64,000 nt of DNA from Rhynchospora pubera. Lineage: Eukaryota; Streptophyta; Magnoliopsida; Poales; Cyperaceae. The translations under genes and the position numbers were made by a program. The stretch lies in NCBI GenBank assembly GCA_028095005.1, contig CM051460.1, positions 67,619,676 to 67,683,675 of the forward strand. Reading direction: 5' to 3'. This document shows, piece by piece, positions 34,582 through 47,185 of the stretch (its first letter is position 1; each line of letters opens with the position of its first letter). The notes beneath the pieces were generated by a model. It was not told the origin of the DNA, searched no databases, and saw only the letters and a list, made by a program, of their open reading frames with translations.

Positions 34582-36275
34582 TCGCCTCCAGCATCTTTTT
34601 GGTGCGCATCACAGAGTTCGATTCTCCGTGACTTATTTTATTTTATTTTTTTTATGTTTTTTATTAAGTTCTCCGTATCTGATACGATATATGTCGGCTT
34701 TAGGTTTTAATTCATTTCAATTTCTTTCCCTTCTTCCCTCTCCGATCTTCGTCGATATCCTTCCAAAGTTGGACAAGGCGATGCTCAACCCATCCGTCTT
34801 GCCCCTCTTTCCTTCCCTAATCTGCCGCTATTTTACCAAATTAAAAACACAGAAAAATCAAATTGCAATCAAATGAAAGATCTTATTCTTTTTGCTTCCG
34901 TTATCCAACTGGCGCTGCTCATTTTCTTCAGAGTTGCTCCTCCCCCCTCCCATTGTAGATCTTCGCCGCCTTCACACCGCCGCCCCTCCTCTTGACCACC
35001 ATTTGGCTGCGGCACGCCATCCTACCCTAGATCCAAACCCGACCTCCCCTCCTCTCGACCGCCACCGGTGCACCTCACTCGGCCTTCGACTACTAGCGGC
35101 GACCTCCACTGAAGGTGTGTACCTTTTCAACTCTCCTTCATGAATTTTTCTTATTTTTTTGATTTTTTGTGGTGATTTTTTATTTTATTTTTGTGTAAGA
35201 CAGATCAATCTTTTGTTTTCCTTTGTTCGCACTATTACTTATGTCCACCAATTCAATAGTCAATTCTTTAGAGAGATTAGTCTCAGTTATGTCCATGAAG
35301 GATTAGTCCTACACATGAGTAGTCTTTTCTAATGTTGTTATGTTTCAGAAGTAGTTTTATTTTTCCTGAAATAACTCTAAAATCTATCAAGTAGTTGCAA
35401 TATGAAAAAACTGTCGACATAAGTACTCAAACTGCTAACTTGAGGAGTAATTAGCTTTTCTACATTTTTTTTTACTTTTGGGTGTGGCACTTTAAGCATT
35501 CGCATTATCTGCTCCTGGCTACTAGGCTTAATTAGCGATTTCTTTCCCTTTTCAATAAGCTGAGCAATCTTCTTTTTAGTATTGCAAGAACATCATCGGT
35601 GGACCTTCGGATCAAATGCTCGATAGTTGTGCTATTTGAGCCAAAGGTGCTTCAACTGCTAAGTAACCCTCCGTCCTTTCTGTATTAATTGATGGATACA
35701 TATAAAATGTCTGCTCCTTTGTTTTTCTAGCTTTGGTGCTTTAATTGTTATCTTGACAAGTTCTCATGATAAGCAATTTAAAAATTAAAATTGAATTGGT
35801 TATGAACTTAAAACTAATTATTTTGTGGCATTCATTAATGACCAGTGACAATTTTATGCCAGGTAGGTACCACCAGTGCACATGATATTACCATTATTAT
35901 TAAGTTACTGTTACCTTGACATGATGAGTTGCCACCTGTTATGAACAATTTTGTGACTATTGAATTGCAGGGATACATAATTTGCTTAACTCTTGCTATA
36001 GAATGGGCTTTCGTTGCCTAAATCAGGTACTTAATCATCTAAATTGTTTATTTTGGTTTCATATGAATTTTACTTGTCGTCAAGGTCTCAAGGAGCTGAA
36101 TTGGCTAAATTTTATACCAATCGTGTCTCAATTTAGCCAGGAATCACCATTTAGGGTGCTTTTTTATGTTTCATTATTTTAATTGGAGATCAAGTAAAAC
36201 TTAGTTATACATGCAACACCAGCAAAATAGACACCAATTCTTTTCACTCTCAGATTATTACAGAGGTAGCTTGGG

Positions 36276-38754
36276 AATATGTATTGTATTAGAGGTGGTA
36301 CTATATCCCTTCTTATTAATGGGCAAAAGGACGGTTTTATAACACCGCAAAGAGGGGTGAGACAAGGATGCCCATTATCTCCGTTCTTGTTCATCCTTGC
36401 AATGGATGTGCTATCAAAAATGTTTCAAAATTTGCATCACCAAGGGGCTTACAAGGGCATTAAGTTAGCAAGCACGGCGCCTTTTATTTCAAATATTTTG
36501 TTTGCAGATGATTTAATTATTCTAGGTCAGGCAAATCAAAATGAGGTGCATTGTATAAAGAAAACCATGAAGATATTTGGAGAGATGTCTGGGTTGAGCT
36601 TAAACCCGTCAAAATAAAAAATATGGTTTAGTAAAGTTTGTGGGGAAGATGTAAAAAATCAGATAATGAACCAGTTGCAGGTTACTCAGGCAGACATTGA
36701 AGAAAAATATCTTGGTGTGCATTTATCTTGCCAGAAGTTGCCACCTCAACTAGCCCATAGAGATATTATCGAAAAGATGGGTAAAAGATTGGCAGGATGG
36801 AAAATGAACACCCTCTCTCTTGCAGGTAGAATAGTATTGCTGAAGTCTGTCTTTTATGCGCTCCCTATTTATTATATGATGACCACAATGTTGCAGAAGA
36901 GAACTTATGAGGAGGTGCACAAAATCATGAGGAAATTTCTATGGGGAAAACATAATAGAGAAAGATACTTGTCCCCAATTTCTCGGAAGAAAGTTTGTCA
37001 GCCGATAGAAAAAGGGGGTCTGGAATAAAAGACCTGGAAATTTTTAATAAGGCTCTCTTAATGAAAATGAGTTGGGAATTGATTTCTGAAAAAAACAAGT
37101 TATGGGTAAAAATTGTGAAAGCCAAGTATTGTTCTAGAATTGGTTTCTGGAATGTTTCAAATACAAGAGGAGGGAGTAATTTTTGGAAAAGCATATTGAA
37201 GATTAGAGATGAGCTAAAACAGGATGTTTTCTGGAAGGTAGGAGATGGCACCAAGATAAAAGCTGTAGGATCACCATGGTTCATGGGATGGCAGCATTTG
37301 CAGTCAACACAATCAAGTGATAATGGTAAGAGAGTTGCTGATTTGATGAGACAAGGGACATTTGCGTGGGACCCAATACAAATTGAGAGAGTATTTGGCA
37401 CAGAAACAATGCAATTTATTGTGCAAAATGTTAGGATCTATGCAAATGAAGAAGATAGGCTTTTGTGGCTGCCCCACAAATCTGGTAATTACAATACAAA
37501 TTTATCCTACAAGAGGATGGTAAAACGACTCCAGAGAAATGAAATTCAGGCTGAAGACCAACAGGACGCAAATGGCAGTAAATTATGGGCAAAAATTTGG
37601 AAAATAAAAGGGGTACAACCAAGGGTTATAACTTTTCTTTGGAGAGTTCTTCATAATGCCTTGTTCACAGCAAAAAAATTAAATGGTATATTTCCAAATG
37701 TACCCCAGTGTGTGCAAGATGTGGGGAGCAGGAGGAGAATATTATACATCTCATTTTTACATGTCCCTCCTCAAAAGCTGTATGGTTTGCCTCACCTTTG
37801 GGTTTCAGAGTGCAAGATCCAAATGTAAATGTCAACCAGTTGATTGTAAATGTAATGCAAAATCTTCAACATGAGCAGTTAGCTTTGTTCCTCAATATGA
37901 TGTGGCAGGTATGGAAAGCTAGATGTGAGTTCATTTTCAGAGCTGTACCTTTTGAGGTGAGAAATGTTCTGCTCAAATCTCAAGCCTCCACGATGGTCCC
38001 CAATGGGATACAGGGAGTAAGCAGAAAGAAGAGAGATTTTATAACTCATTATGAATTACCTGTTGGAGCAGCTCTGGCTATTCTAGATGGTTCATGGGAT
38101 CAGAAGAATGACATTGGAACAGCATGTGTGATTTATAAGCCTGATGGAACTTTTCACTCGGCAAAATCCTTTTCTGGTGTTGCTCCTGACGCTTTCACAG
38201 CAGAGGCCACAGCTTTATTAAATGCTCTTAATCATATAAACTCTCTCCAAATTATCTGTACCTCCATATATATATTTACTGATTCAAAAAATTTAGTGCA
38301 GAGTATTGACATTTATGATATGCAGAATATCCCTTCTTGGCATGCTTCAACGATTTTGCAAGGGTGTTTCACTTTCATGCAACAGCATCGACAAGTCACA
38401 CTTAGATATGCAAGGAGGGAGCATGTACGGCAGGCACATTCCTTAGCGAATCAAGCCAGGAGGGAAAGATGTGGCGTTATAATTGACGGAGGGGAGAACA
38501 CATATTTGTTGCCGGTTGCTTTTAAATGGAGTCGGGCTGCATGAAGGCTTAAGTAGTTTCATTTTGTGAACATCCCAATTTTTATTTGTATTATAAGGAA
38601 ATGTTAAGTGTTGTTCTATGTCTTTAACATATCTTTTTCTTTCCGGGGTGATTTGCTATGTAAAGTAATTTAGTTTTATCTCTGTATGGATCTGTTAAAC
38701 TTCTGAAGTATTTAGTACAAGCCTACGGGCGCTTAAACTTTCAAAAAAAAAAAA
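36276..38754 (+). pseudogene. 5'-truncated L1-type LINE: reverse transcriptase, zinc-binding and RNase H parts
   Basis: The frame starts inside the reverse transcriptase (LLINGQKDGF, RGVRQGCPLSPFLF, then the catalytic FADD). It continues through the LINE thumb region and the zf-RVT domain (CARCGEQEENIIHLIFTC). It ends in an RNase H domain with ILDGSW, the Glu in TAEATALLNAL, and FTDSKNL. The frame is broken by a TAA at 36615-36617, a 1-bp loss near 37022 and another near 37696. The N-terminal endonuclease and most of the reverse transcriptase are absent. A 12-bp poly-A tract ends the copy (38743-38754). No target duplication was found, and the copy lies inside Helitron A. Confidence 0.85.
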
Positions 38755-39011
38755 TGTTCTAGAGAAAGAACTATCCAAGTTACGTAGAAGACCTGTCATG
38801 TAACATTGGTCAATAAAATACTAAAATGCTTCAGAATGTATTTTTGTATGTTTTGATTTTGATGATTTTTTTAATTTGTTAAAATTTTGTGATGAGCACA
38901 TATGACATAATTCATTCTACATTATGCAACAAACACAGCTATTAAATCTTTAACTTTTTGAACTATATAAAATAAAGAATTGCCCGCACATTGAGCGGGC
39001 ACTGCTGCTAG

Positions 39012-40764
39012 TAAATAAAAAAGAACTTGATCTTAGAATTAATAAAAGTAATTATGATAACATTTTAGCAACTTATCAAGTGTGTGTTATGTCTCGATTA
39101 TATTTCATATAGATCGAATTTGGGTCACCATGAGGTGCTCTATATTGCACGGCTGAAAATATTCTTGCTATTTGAATTTTGAAAAGACAAGTAATGACTT
39201 TGTCCATTAAAATATATATAATTTTAGATTACTTCCAATTTTGACATTGTCCGAATGATTTGATATTTTTGTACTCCCACAACATATAGACATTGATTTG
39301 TTTAACATCGAATTTTGCATTGACACGTGATGTAAGTGATTACGCATTTCCAAATTCAACTGAGCTCCATATAAGAAGAAAACTGTGTTTGTAAGTATGC
39401 TCTGTGTTAACAATGTATATTAACCTGTGATGTTATTAATATTTGTCTGCAAGTAGCATCTCGAAATTTTAATTTGGCTCTCAATGGTTTCTCAAAATTC
39501 TTAAACATTCTCCTAGAAAATGGTGTCTAAATTAAAAAAGAATACTGACATATGTTGTTTATCAATTAGACTGAGCATGTATCAAATATTCAAATTTAAA
39601 ATAATTTATTCATTTATAATTAATGCCATGTTCAGCTATATAACTTTAGATGTTTATTGTTTATAAATAATTGAATAATTGGTACGTTGCATTGAAAAAA
39701 AAAAGGTATTTAAATGAAAAGCAGTGGTATACCCACCACAAGACCACAACAATTATTTTCTTTTATTATAGCAGTTTATCTTTGACAATTGCCAATACTA
39801 ATTAAATAGTTGCACCATAAAATGATTTTACATTAGATTTTTCTTTTTTTATCCCTGAAAAAAAAAGAATCACAATGTTTTTTTTGCAACAATTAAGATT
39901 TACTAATTTGATGCATCTCCCAAATAATAAAGAACACAATGGTACCGACACTAGCTAATTTTTAAAAATATAAATAAGTATTCTAGTAGTATAAGTGTAT
40001 AACACATCAGCAATAAGAATGGAAGAAAACAGTCCTAATAGTATATAATTATATATACATGTTTATACATAAAATATTTGTCCCAGTATGAAAATAATCA
40101 GCAAACAAAATGTCTTAAAACAAAAGCCTTTTTTCTATTAAGAAGGGTCGTAAACGAATATCACAGTGAATTTTGACTGGCAAGTGAAGTACAGTGAATG
40201 AATTAGTGCCTTAACGGTGTTTCATTTAGGAAAATTAAAACAACGGCGTCTAAGAACATCCCTACTACTTTAAAAGCACTCATAAAAAAAGGCCAGGACA
40301 ATTTTATTGGAGGGGGTGAAAACTATTGTTATATCAATTATGGACCATTAATTTGTGTGATAGATATCACATGATATGATGTGTGATTTAGACATTGATT
40401 TCAGATAAAAAATTAGACCCTTTGACGAAAAAGAATAAGTTAGTGTTTACAAAATTTATTTTTGGAAGATATCTAACCTGAAGATTGAACCATATGTCCA
40501 TATTTGTATTGGTTAACATTATTTTATTTCCTCAATATGTGGGCATCTTTTGCTAGCTTAATACTAAGCATCGTATCCACCTTTAAATTCTACAAGTAAT
40601 GTTAGCACACTACTTTATTTTGTGACGTATATTCGAAAATATAAAGCCATTTCAGATTATTAAACTATGAAATCAAATCTGTTTCATCTTTTATATTTAT
40701 GAAAAAATAAAAATCGTATTCTGTACAACAGTTGGAACCTCAAGGCACAAAAACTATTCATAGT
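39012..40764. other. AT-rich intergenic DNA
   Basis: No gene, inverted terminal repeats or tandem array was recognised. Confidence 0.45.
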
Positions 40765-40952
40765 GGCTCCGTTTGGATGGCTTCTTCCGGAATAAGGAAT
40801 AAGAAATAACCACTTTTTACCAATAAATTTATTTCTAACCATCCAAACTCTTCACAAAAGTTACACACTTCCCAATAAATTTACCCCTTCCCAATAAATT
40901 TCTTCCCTTCTTCCTTCTTCCTACCTTATTCTCAACGCATCCAAACGGAGCC
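40765..40952. mobile_element. MITE of the GGCTCCGTTTGGAT family, 188 bp
   Basis: The terminal repeats are perfect (GGCTCCGTTTGGAT / ATCCAAACGGAGCC), and the interior is almost identical to 26056-26244. The flanks AGT/GGT differ by one base. Confidence 0.85.
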
Positions 40953-41840
40953 GGTGTGTGTTTTTTTGGTTGATAATAGAGATTTCACATTTTGTAATTT
41001 TCCTTCCATTTAATCTGAAAAATACATACTTTCACCGGAGGTCGGTGGTGCGAGCAATGATGGGGTCCCAATTTTTAGGAATTTGAGGTTGAAATACAAC
41101 CATGCACCAAATACTTGGACCCAAATTAATTATATGCGTCTCCCATATTCAGACTTACAGAGGGTACAGAATCCATTTCCGACCAGAAATCTCAGGGAGC
41201 TTAGCTTTCGTGGTCCAAAAATAAAATTTGCTATTTAAATATTTATATATGATTGTAGTGCGCGCAGGTTGTCGATATGTAATGAATTTTTTCTTTGGGA
41301 CCATTAGGCCTTTCTGTATTCGTCTGTGAAATATTGAAATGTGTCGAAAAATCAATGAAGGATATAGGTATAGCCATGTAATAATGTAATGTTATTCTCA
41401 TGAGATATTTTCTAAATCAAAGTTGGATGTCACTCATCTGAAATGAACCAACCTAGCTTTCCCGGATTGCAAAATATGGTACACTCAAAATATAAACTAG
41501 AGCAAAATATATTTTGAATAAGATAATTTTGCCGTTAAATTGGAAGTTCCGGGACCAATTTTACGGAAGTGCTTGTATTATTATTTTCTGTGCATGGAAA
41601 AACATATTAAAGTCGGCACACAAAAATTCAAAATTTATTTTAAGAATCTTGATTGATAGTAGACTGTCAAGTAGAAAAAAGAAAAAAGTTATCACCGCCC
41701 CATAAAAATTCATCTCAAATACCTTTAATACAATTTGTAGAAATATACGTCTAATATAATTGATATTCTTTTTATGAGTTTCCCGATTTTTCAAACATGT
41801 CACCTTAGTACGTTTTTTTTTTAAATAATAACGTTACCTT

Positions 41841-41997
41841 GGCTCCGTTTGGATAGGTGTGGGAAGAAGGGAAGAAGGAAAGAAATGCGAAGAAATATTG
41901 GGAAGTGTGTAAATTTGTGAAGAATTTAGATTGTTTATAATAAATTTTCTTTCCATCTTCCTTTCTTCTTTCTTCCCACACGTATCCAAACGGAGTC
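41841..41997. mobile_element. MITE of the GGCTCCGTTTGGAT family, 157 bp
   Basis: It runs from GGCTCCGTTTGGATAGGTG to GTATCCAAACGGAGTC, flanked by CTT on both sides (41838-41840, 41998-42000). The sub-family is the same as the copy at 33693. Confidence 0.8.
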
Positions 41998-42000
41998 CTT

Positions 42001-45000
42001 GGTAAGATTTATTGCATTAGACTGTCAGAAATAGTTCGACTCCTATTCTCGTGCATAAACACAACCATCACATTTAATATATTCTACGGAGAAGGTTATA
42101 AAGCAATATTTGTATTTTTGACTGTTTTCTTTAATTTAAAATTTAAAAGACTGAGAAAACCATTTACTATATTTTGTTGATATTGAAATCTCGTTGGAAA
42201 TAATTTATATTGAAATCCTGTTATATGAATTAATTAGATTTTGAACTTTAAGGTTGTGCTTTACTATGCTCTTGGAGGGGATAAAGGGAGCTTAGGAGAG
42301 GTGTGACAGGATTAGGGGTGTAAAATATGAGAAACGGAACGGAACTAGTATATATCTTCTATTTTCGTTCCGTTAGTAACGTAATAAAATTACATTTCGT
42401 TTTCATTCCGCTTCGTAAAACAGAATAATTTTTTATTTTGTTTTCTGTTCCTTTCTTCATTTTTCATTGATTTCAGTCAAATTTTCAGTAAACGAAACAC
42501 TAACGTTTACCAATATTCGTTTCGTTCTCATTTCGTTTATGAAAACAAAACCATTTTTCTCTCCATTTCAATTCCAATTTGGACTGAACGGAACAAAACA
42601 TCCTAAACGATATAGTATTGACAACGCTAAACGGAATGAGTTCCCCCAAAATCAGTGATTAAAAACAGCGAGTAAGTTATATATATTGAGTTTCCTCTCT
42701 AACTTTACTCTCCATTCCGGAGCGAGTAAAAAGCTTCGGTCAGATCTGGTTAGATCGATGCCTCTTACCTCCTCTTATTTAATCTTATTTAATCCAACCC
42801 TTCTCAATTCATTTGCCTAAATGACTAATTCAAACGGTTAAATATGATCTTGATATTGAAATCTAATTGAAAATCAAATTTTACATTTTTCTAAATTTTA
42901 TTATTTTTTAGAATTTTTTAAAATCATTATTTTAAAACGATTCATAATTTTGATGATTTTCTAAAAAATCTGAAAAATAGTATAAAAATTTGAAAGAATA
43001 CAAAATTTCGATTATACTAGATTTCAATATAAAAATCTTATTAAATGGTTTAATCAATCATTTGAGGTTCACAATCCGAAAATTACCACATTAGATCCCC
43101 TCCTAATACATTACGAATTTATTTCAAATTTTTTGATCTAGTTATTATGGATCCTCTAATAATTAATTTCGATGACACTAGATAGTTTCGATTAGTATTG
43201 AAATTTGAAAAGAACTAAATTATTACCAAATACTTATTTTTTCAATATTAATAGATATTGAAGTGATCAAAATCGAAACAATTATGAGTAATGTCAGAAT
43301 CAAACACATTTAATTGAGGACCACGTTTAATGTTATCAGATCTCAATTCTTGAGATGCAAATGATATATCCAAACTGTTCTTTGTGTTCTTGACATAAAA
43401 AAGTAGGAAAAAAGTTAGAAAAAAATATATAAAATTTGGTCTCCAAAGAGATTTTAGTGTGAAAATTACAATGAGAGGTTGGCTCAGTCATTTGCGTATT
43501 GTGAGAATTGAGATCTGATTGTGTTGACAGTTACAAGCATCAGACACATCGACTGTAATATTACTCAAGAATTATTATGTATATTCTTGTGCATTAGTAG
43601 TTAATGCAACATTAAGGAATATTGGAATAATGATGGCTTTTATCAATTAATTACACAAAATTGCACATCTAATAACCAAGATTTACAAGCACGCTATAAG
43701 TGTCCTTTATTATTTCGCGGAGACTCTGATTTCAACTATAAAACCACAGTGATGCTAATATTAATTTAAGAATGGCAAGTTAAAAAAATGGTACAATTCA
43801 TTATAGAAAGGAACGAAATTTGAGCAAACATTGAAGGTGATATATGAATGGTTTCCTTATTTTGAATATTCAACGTCATAATGTTACATGTTAATTATTT
43901 GGAGGAGCGAATTGAAGAGTATAACTCAATTCATTTGATAATAAAAGAACAACTTACTGAAATGTAAAATTTGTTTTCGAACATAAGCAAGAGGTTCACT
44001 GATGTTATTTAATATGTACAAAAGAATAAAAAGCTAAACTGATATCTCTGTTTACTAAAAATTGGTATCACTGTATCAGTCTACGGATTTCGGTCCTGTC
44101 GCATCCTAATTTCAATTTGATAAATTATTGATTTATTATTATTGGATCACTTCTCAACATTAATATGCAGACTATATCTTTTGGATTAAATAAAAACTAA
44201 AAGATCTTACTATCTTCAAATATTATCACCGATGACTTCTCAAACATTATCGCAGATACAAATTCAAATAGATCAAACCACATTTAACGGCCAAGAGTTA
44301 TGCGATCCAAAATCAAATATAAACCCAAAAAAATCAAACCAAATTAACCCACCTCGCTGTCGTTTGGTTTCTCTACTTCCATCAGTAAAAATATCTTCAC
44401 GTTACATGTGTATCTGCAAAGAACGGCCTCAAAATTGAAGCACATGGAAGCACAAAAGGCATGTGCTTAAAAGTGTGTAATTAATAAGAAAAAAAAAATA
44501 AGAACTGTGCGATCTGTGCATATGATTCATGAATGAATGAATTGCATGTTGTGCTTTATGACATTCTTTCTATGGCCTCTGTGTGTTTGGTCGGCTTGTA
44601 AATCTGAGGTCGGTACATTTTTAATCATACTTTCACCAATGTTTTTATGCCATGGGACATAGCATACAGTGTTCAAGATCACAAGCCTCTTTAGATTGAG
44701 ATAAAAAGTTTCTTTCTTCAATCACAAGTTTTAAAACGTGGGGTTTGTGGGTCTCATAATATATTGAAGGGGAAAAGAGAGGGAAAAATTAGGTGGGTTG
44801 ACAGTCTCATGCATGATCTTGGAACAAAAATAATAAAGTGTGTAATGTGAATAAAGGTGACACCATGTGTTTGATTAAATAAATATTCATCTAAAATAAC
44901 CAATCAGGGTACATTATACTCTAAGGTCTATTGTAATGGTATTTCTAGAACCAAAGAATAATATGGAACTTAATGAAAAGAAAAAGTTTGGATGTTAACA

Positions 45001-45765
45001 ATATTGTTATAAGTGTAGCTACATTTTTCACGAATTTACTCGGCCAGTGCAAACAAAACCATCAAGGCCCATCAGATTATATAGGCCATTACATTTCTAT
45101 TGACATGAGAAAACGAGCTCAGATATGGGCTGTTCAATTCAGATAGAAGGGTCCAAGACCAAGAGGAATTCAGCGTACAATTAACATTATTCTCCAATTC
45201 AAACCGAATGGTTTAAATTGAATTTGACGCATAAGCAACATTATTCTCCCATCCTGCCCATTTTATTTGAAGAAGGGCAGGTTATTGCTGAATTGGTATT
45301 TGAACAAGTGTTTTAATTTAGTACTTGAAATAAGATCTGAGGACTCGACCCTCAAAAAAAAGATCTGAGGACTCATGGGTAGTTTCATTATATTAAATAG
45401 TTAAATTGCGCTGTCTGGATTGGTACTTCTACTTCAAGAACTAATTACAAGTACGAGAACGGCCAAATTAATTAACCTCATGAGAATCATTCTCTTTTAC
45501 AACTTTAGAATCATCTAAACTCCAACTTTGGATATTGATTTTTCTGACTGATGGAAGGCCTAAATTATTGGATATTGATGCTTGTGATTTGAAATTTAAA
45601 AAAAAAGGCATCTCTAAAAAAAGAATGATATCGGCTCCAAAGATAGACGTTCCACTTGAACTGCACGTTGCCTCCTCCCGAGTTTCTCCTCTGCGCTTCC
45701 AATTTTAAACAATTTCTCTGTCACCAATTTGATCTTTTAAGAGCAGTAAAACTTACCAGTCGATT
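42001..45765. other. AT-rich intergenic DNA with a decayed hAT-like piece
   Basis: At about 42310-42640, TAGGGGTGTAAAA is followed by repeated GTTCCGTT, CGTTTCGTT and GAAACGGAACGGAA motifs, as in the subterminal parts of the hAT element at 47186. A matching right end was not found. The open frames near 42467 and 44232 have no coding character. A 15-bp direct repeat (AAGATCTGAGGACTC) lies near 45330-45375. Confidence 0.45.
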
Positions 45766-46542
45766 ATGTCAACTTCGCCATCTTCGTCCAGCATGTGCTA
45801 TGCCAAGCCACCTGGTCACATCGACCGTCCCACCAATGCGTATTCCTTTCCACACCAACATGATTCTGTCCATGTTCTAACTAGCCCATCCAGAAGCTAT
45901 CAGCTACCGCCTCAACACCATGTACTGCAACGCCCGATCAAGCGTCGAACATGTCTCTGCTCCTGCTGCCTCTGGCTCTCAGCTCTGATTATCATTTTCA
46001 TTTTCTTAACAGCTTTATGTTTTTTCTTTTTGTATATTTTCATCCAACCAAGATTCCCAGAATTTCATCTTAACCACCTTGCCCTATCAGAAGTCAAGCT
46101 TACAAACCAATCTGGTGATTTATTATTGAGTTCTCAATTTAATGTGGCTGTAGAGGCAACGAATAAAAACACAGTTTTATGGTTTAAATACCGTGATTTC
46201 AATATAACAACATGGACATATGGTGTAAAGGACAAAGACACACTGTTGGGATATGGCGTGGCACAGGGATTCAAGCAGGGTCAGAAAAATGTGACCCTTG
46301 TTTGGTCCACAATTAGCATGCAATCAGAGGTTTCTGACGCGACTACAGCTAAGGATATCGTTGACAAGATGAAAGAAGGAGAATTGACCGTTGCTGTGGA
46401 AGTGGCGAGTAGTGTGTTGGTTATGGCCGGGGACTGGACTGTGTTGAAAGCACCAGTGGACTTTCAGTGTAAAGGTGCCAAGGCTGGTGCTGCGAAAAGC
46501 GGGAGCAATCCTAGATGCCAAATAAACTCCTTTCGAATGTAA
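45766..46542 (+). CDS. NDR1/HIN1-like (NHL) LEA_2 membrane protein
   Basis: A 258-residue protein from the ATG at 45766. The N-terminal about 60 residues are Ser/Pro/His-rich and cytosolic. Basic KRR and a Cys-rich patch (CLCSCC) precede one membrane span at about 68-93. The outside part is a LEA_2 domain (about 110-240) with the family features NHLALSEVKLTNQSGDL-like start, sites such as NVTL, and a C-terminal Cys pair. NHL proteins sit at the plasma membrane and take part in pathogen and stress responses. The frame stops at 46540-46542. A good donor overlaps that stop (AT|GTAAGC), and an acceptor at about 46637 would give an alternative tail MLGKLHLIKD. The call is firm for the family, not for a named member. 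Confidence 0.88.
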   Translation: MSTSPSSSSMCYAKPPGHIDRPTNAYSFPHQHDSVHVLTSPSRSYQLPPQHHVLQRPIKRRTCLCSCCLWLSALIIIFIFLTALCFFFLYIFIQPRFPEFHLNHLALSEVKLTNQSGDLLLSSQFNVAVEATNKNTVLWFKYRDFNITTWTYGVKDKDTLLGYGVAQGFKQGQKNVTLVWSTISMQSEVSDATTAKDIVDKMKEGELTVAVEVASSVLVMAGDWTVLKAPVDFQCKGAKAGAAKSGSNPRCQINSFRM

Positions 46543-47185
46543 GCTCTCTCTGACATGTGAAAATATGAATCAACGTTACTGATAGAGCAATCTGATATGA
46601 ATCAAGTTCATCTCAACGAGTTCTATTTTGTTGCAGGTTGCTAGGTAAGTTGCATCTGATCAAAGACTGAGAAGATACCGTATATGATATGATATATCAC
46701 TACTTCACTTGGCCGAGTTTTGGTTCAGTAATAAGTTAGTCATTTTGAGTATCATGTTGTGGCCTCAATGCCTCAATGCCAGATACGATTGATTGTACAG
46801 AATAATTTAGGTTTTTGAAAGTTTCAATCTTTTTATTTAGTTATTTATTTTTTTCCCTTTTTCCCCATTTCATTTGCACGTACAATAAACATCTGACCGC
46901 TATGAACGACAAACGTGGATATTTAGTAGTTCTAACCTCAAGTTGTAGCTTCCGAAGAACACTATATTACATTCCAGACTTCCAGTGAATGTGTAAGAAA
47001 CCCTTTCATTTTTTTTCCCTTTAAAAGAACAAGTCTTATGGGTACACAACGCATGTATAAACAGAGCCCAATCAGGCCTTTTAGACTGGAATTTATACAC
47101 ATGTGAATCTATAGTAATCTAGTACTTTCTCCGTTTGCTAACGGCCTATTAGAACATTTTGCAAAAGCTCGGGGTTGCTTTCAGG
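46543..47185. other. 3' flank of the NHL gene
   Basis: The first part is the likely 3' untranslated region with a possible alternative terminal exon near 46638-46671. No further gene was seen. Confidence 0.45.

Larger units (their letters stand above)
34346..39011 (+). mobile_element. Non-autonomous Helitron A, 4666 bp
   Basis: It starts TCTTTACTACTTATAAAAGC after host A and ends with hairpin GCCCGC-ACATTGA-GCGGGC (38982-39000), then ACTGCTG and CTAG, followed by host T. Both ends match the element at 57124-60252 in inverse orientation. The first about 230 bp are shared, including a tRNA-like segment. The A-like and B-like 3' regions share GATGATTTTTTTAATTTG and TTAAAATTTTG. No Rep or helicase is encoded. 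Exon-like pieces occur at about 34890-35115 and 35971-36026 with splice-like borders, but I do not recognise them. A broken LINE fills 36276-38754. Confidence 0.85.

Noticed and set aside
42310..42640. A complete hAT element
   Set aside because: Left-end and subterminal motifs are present, but no right end or 8-bp duplication was found.
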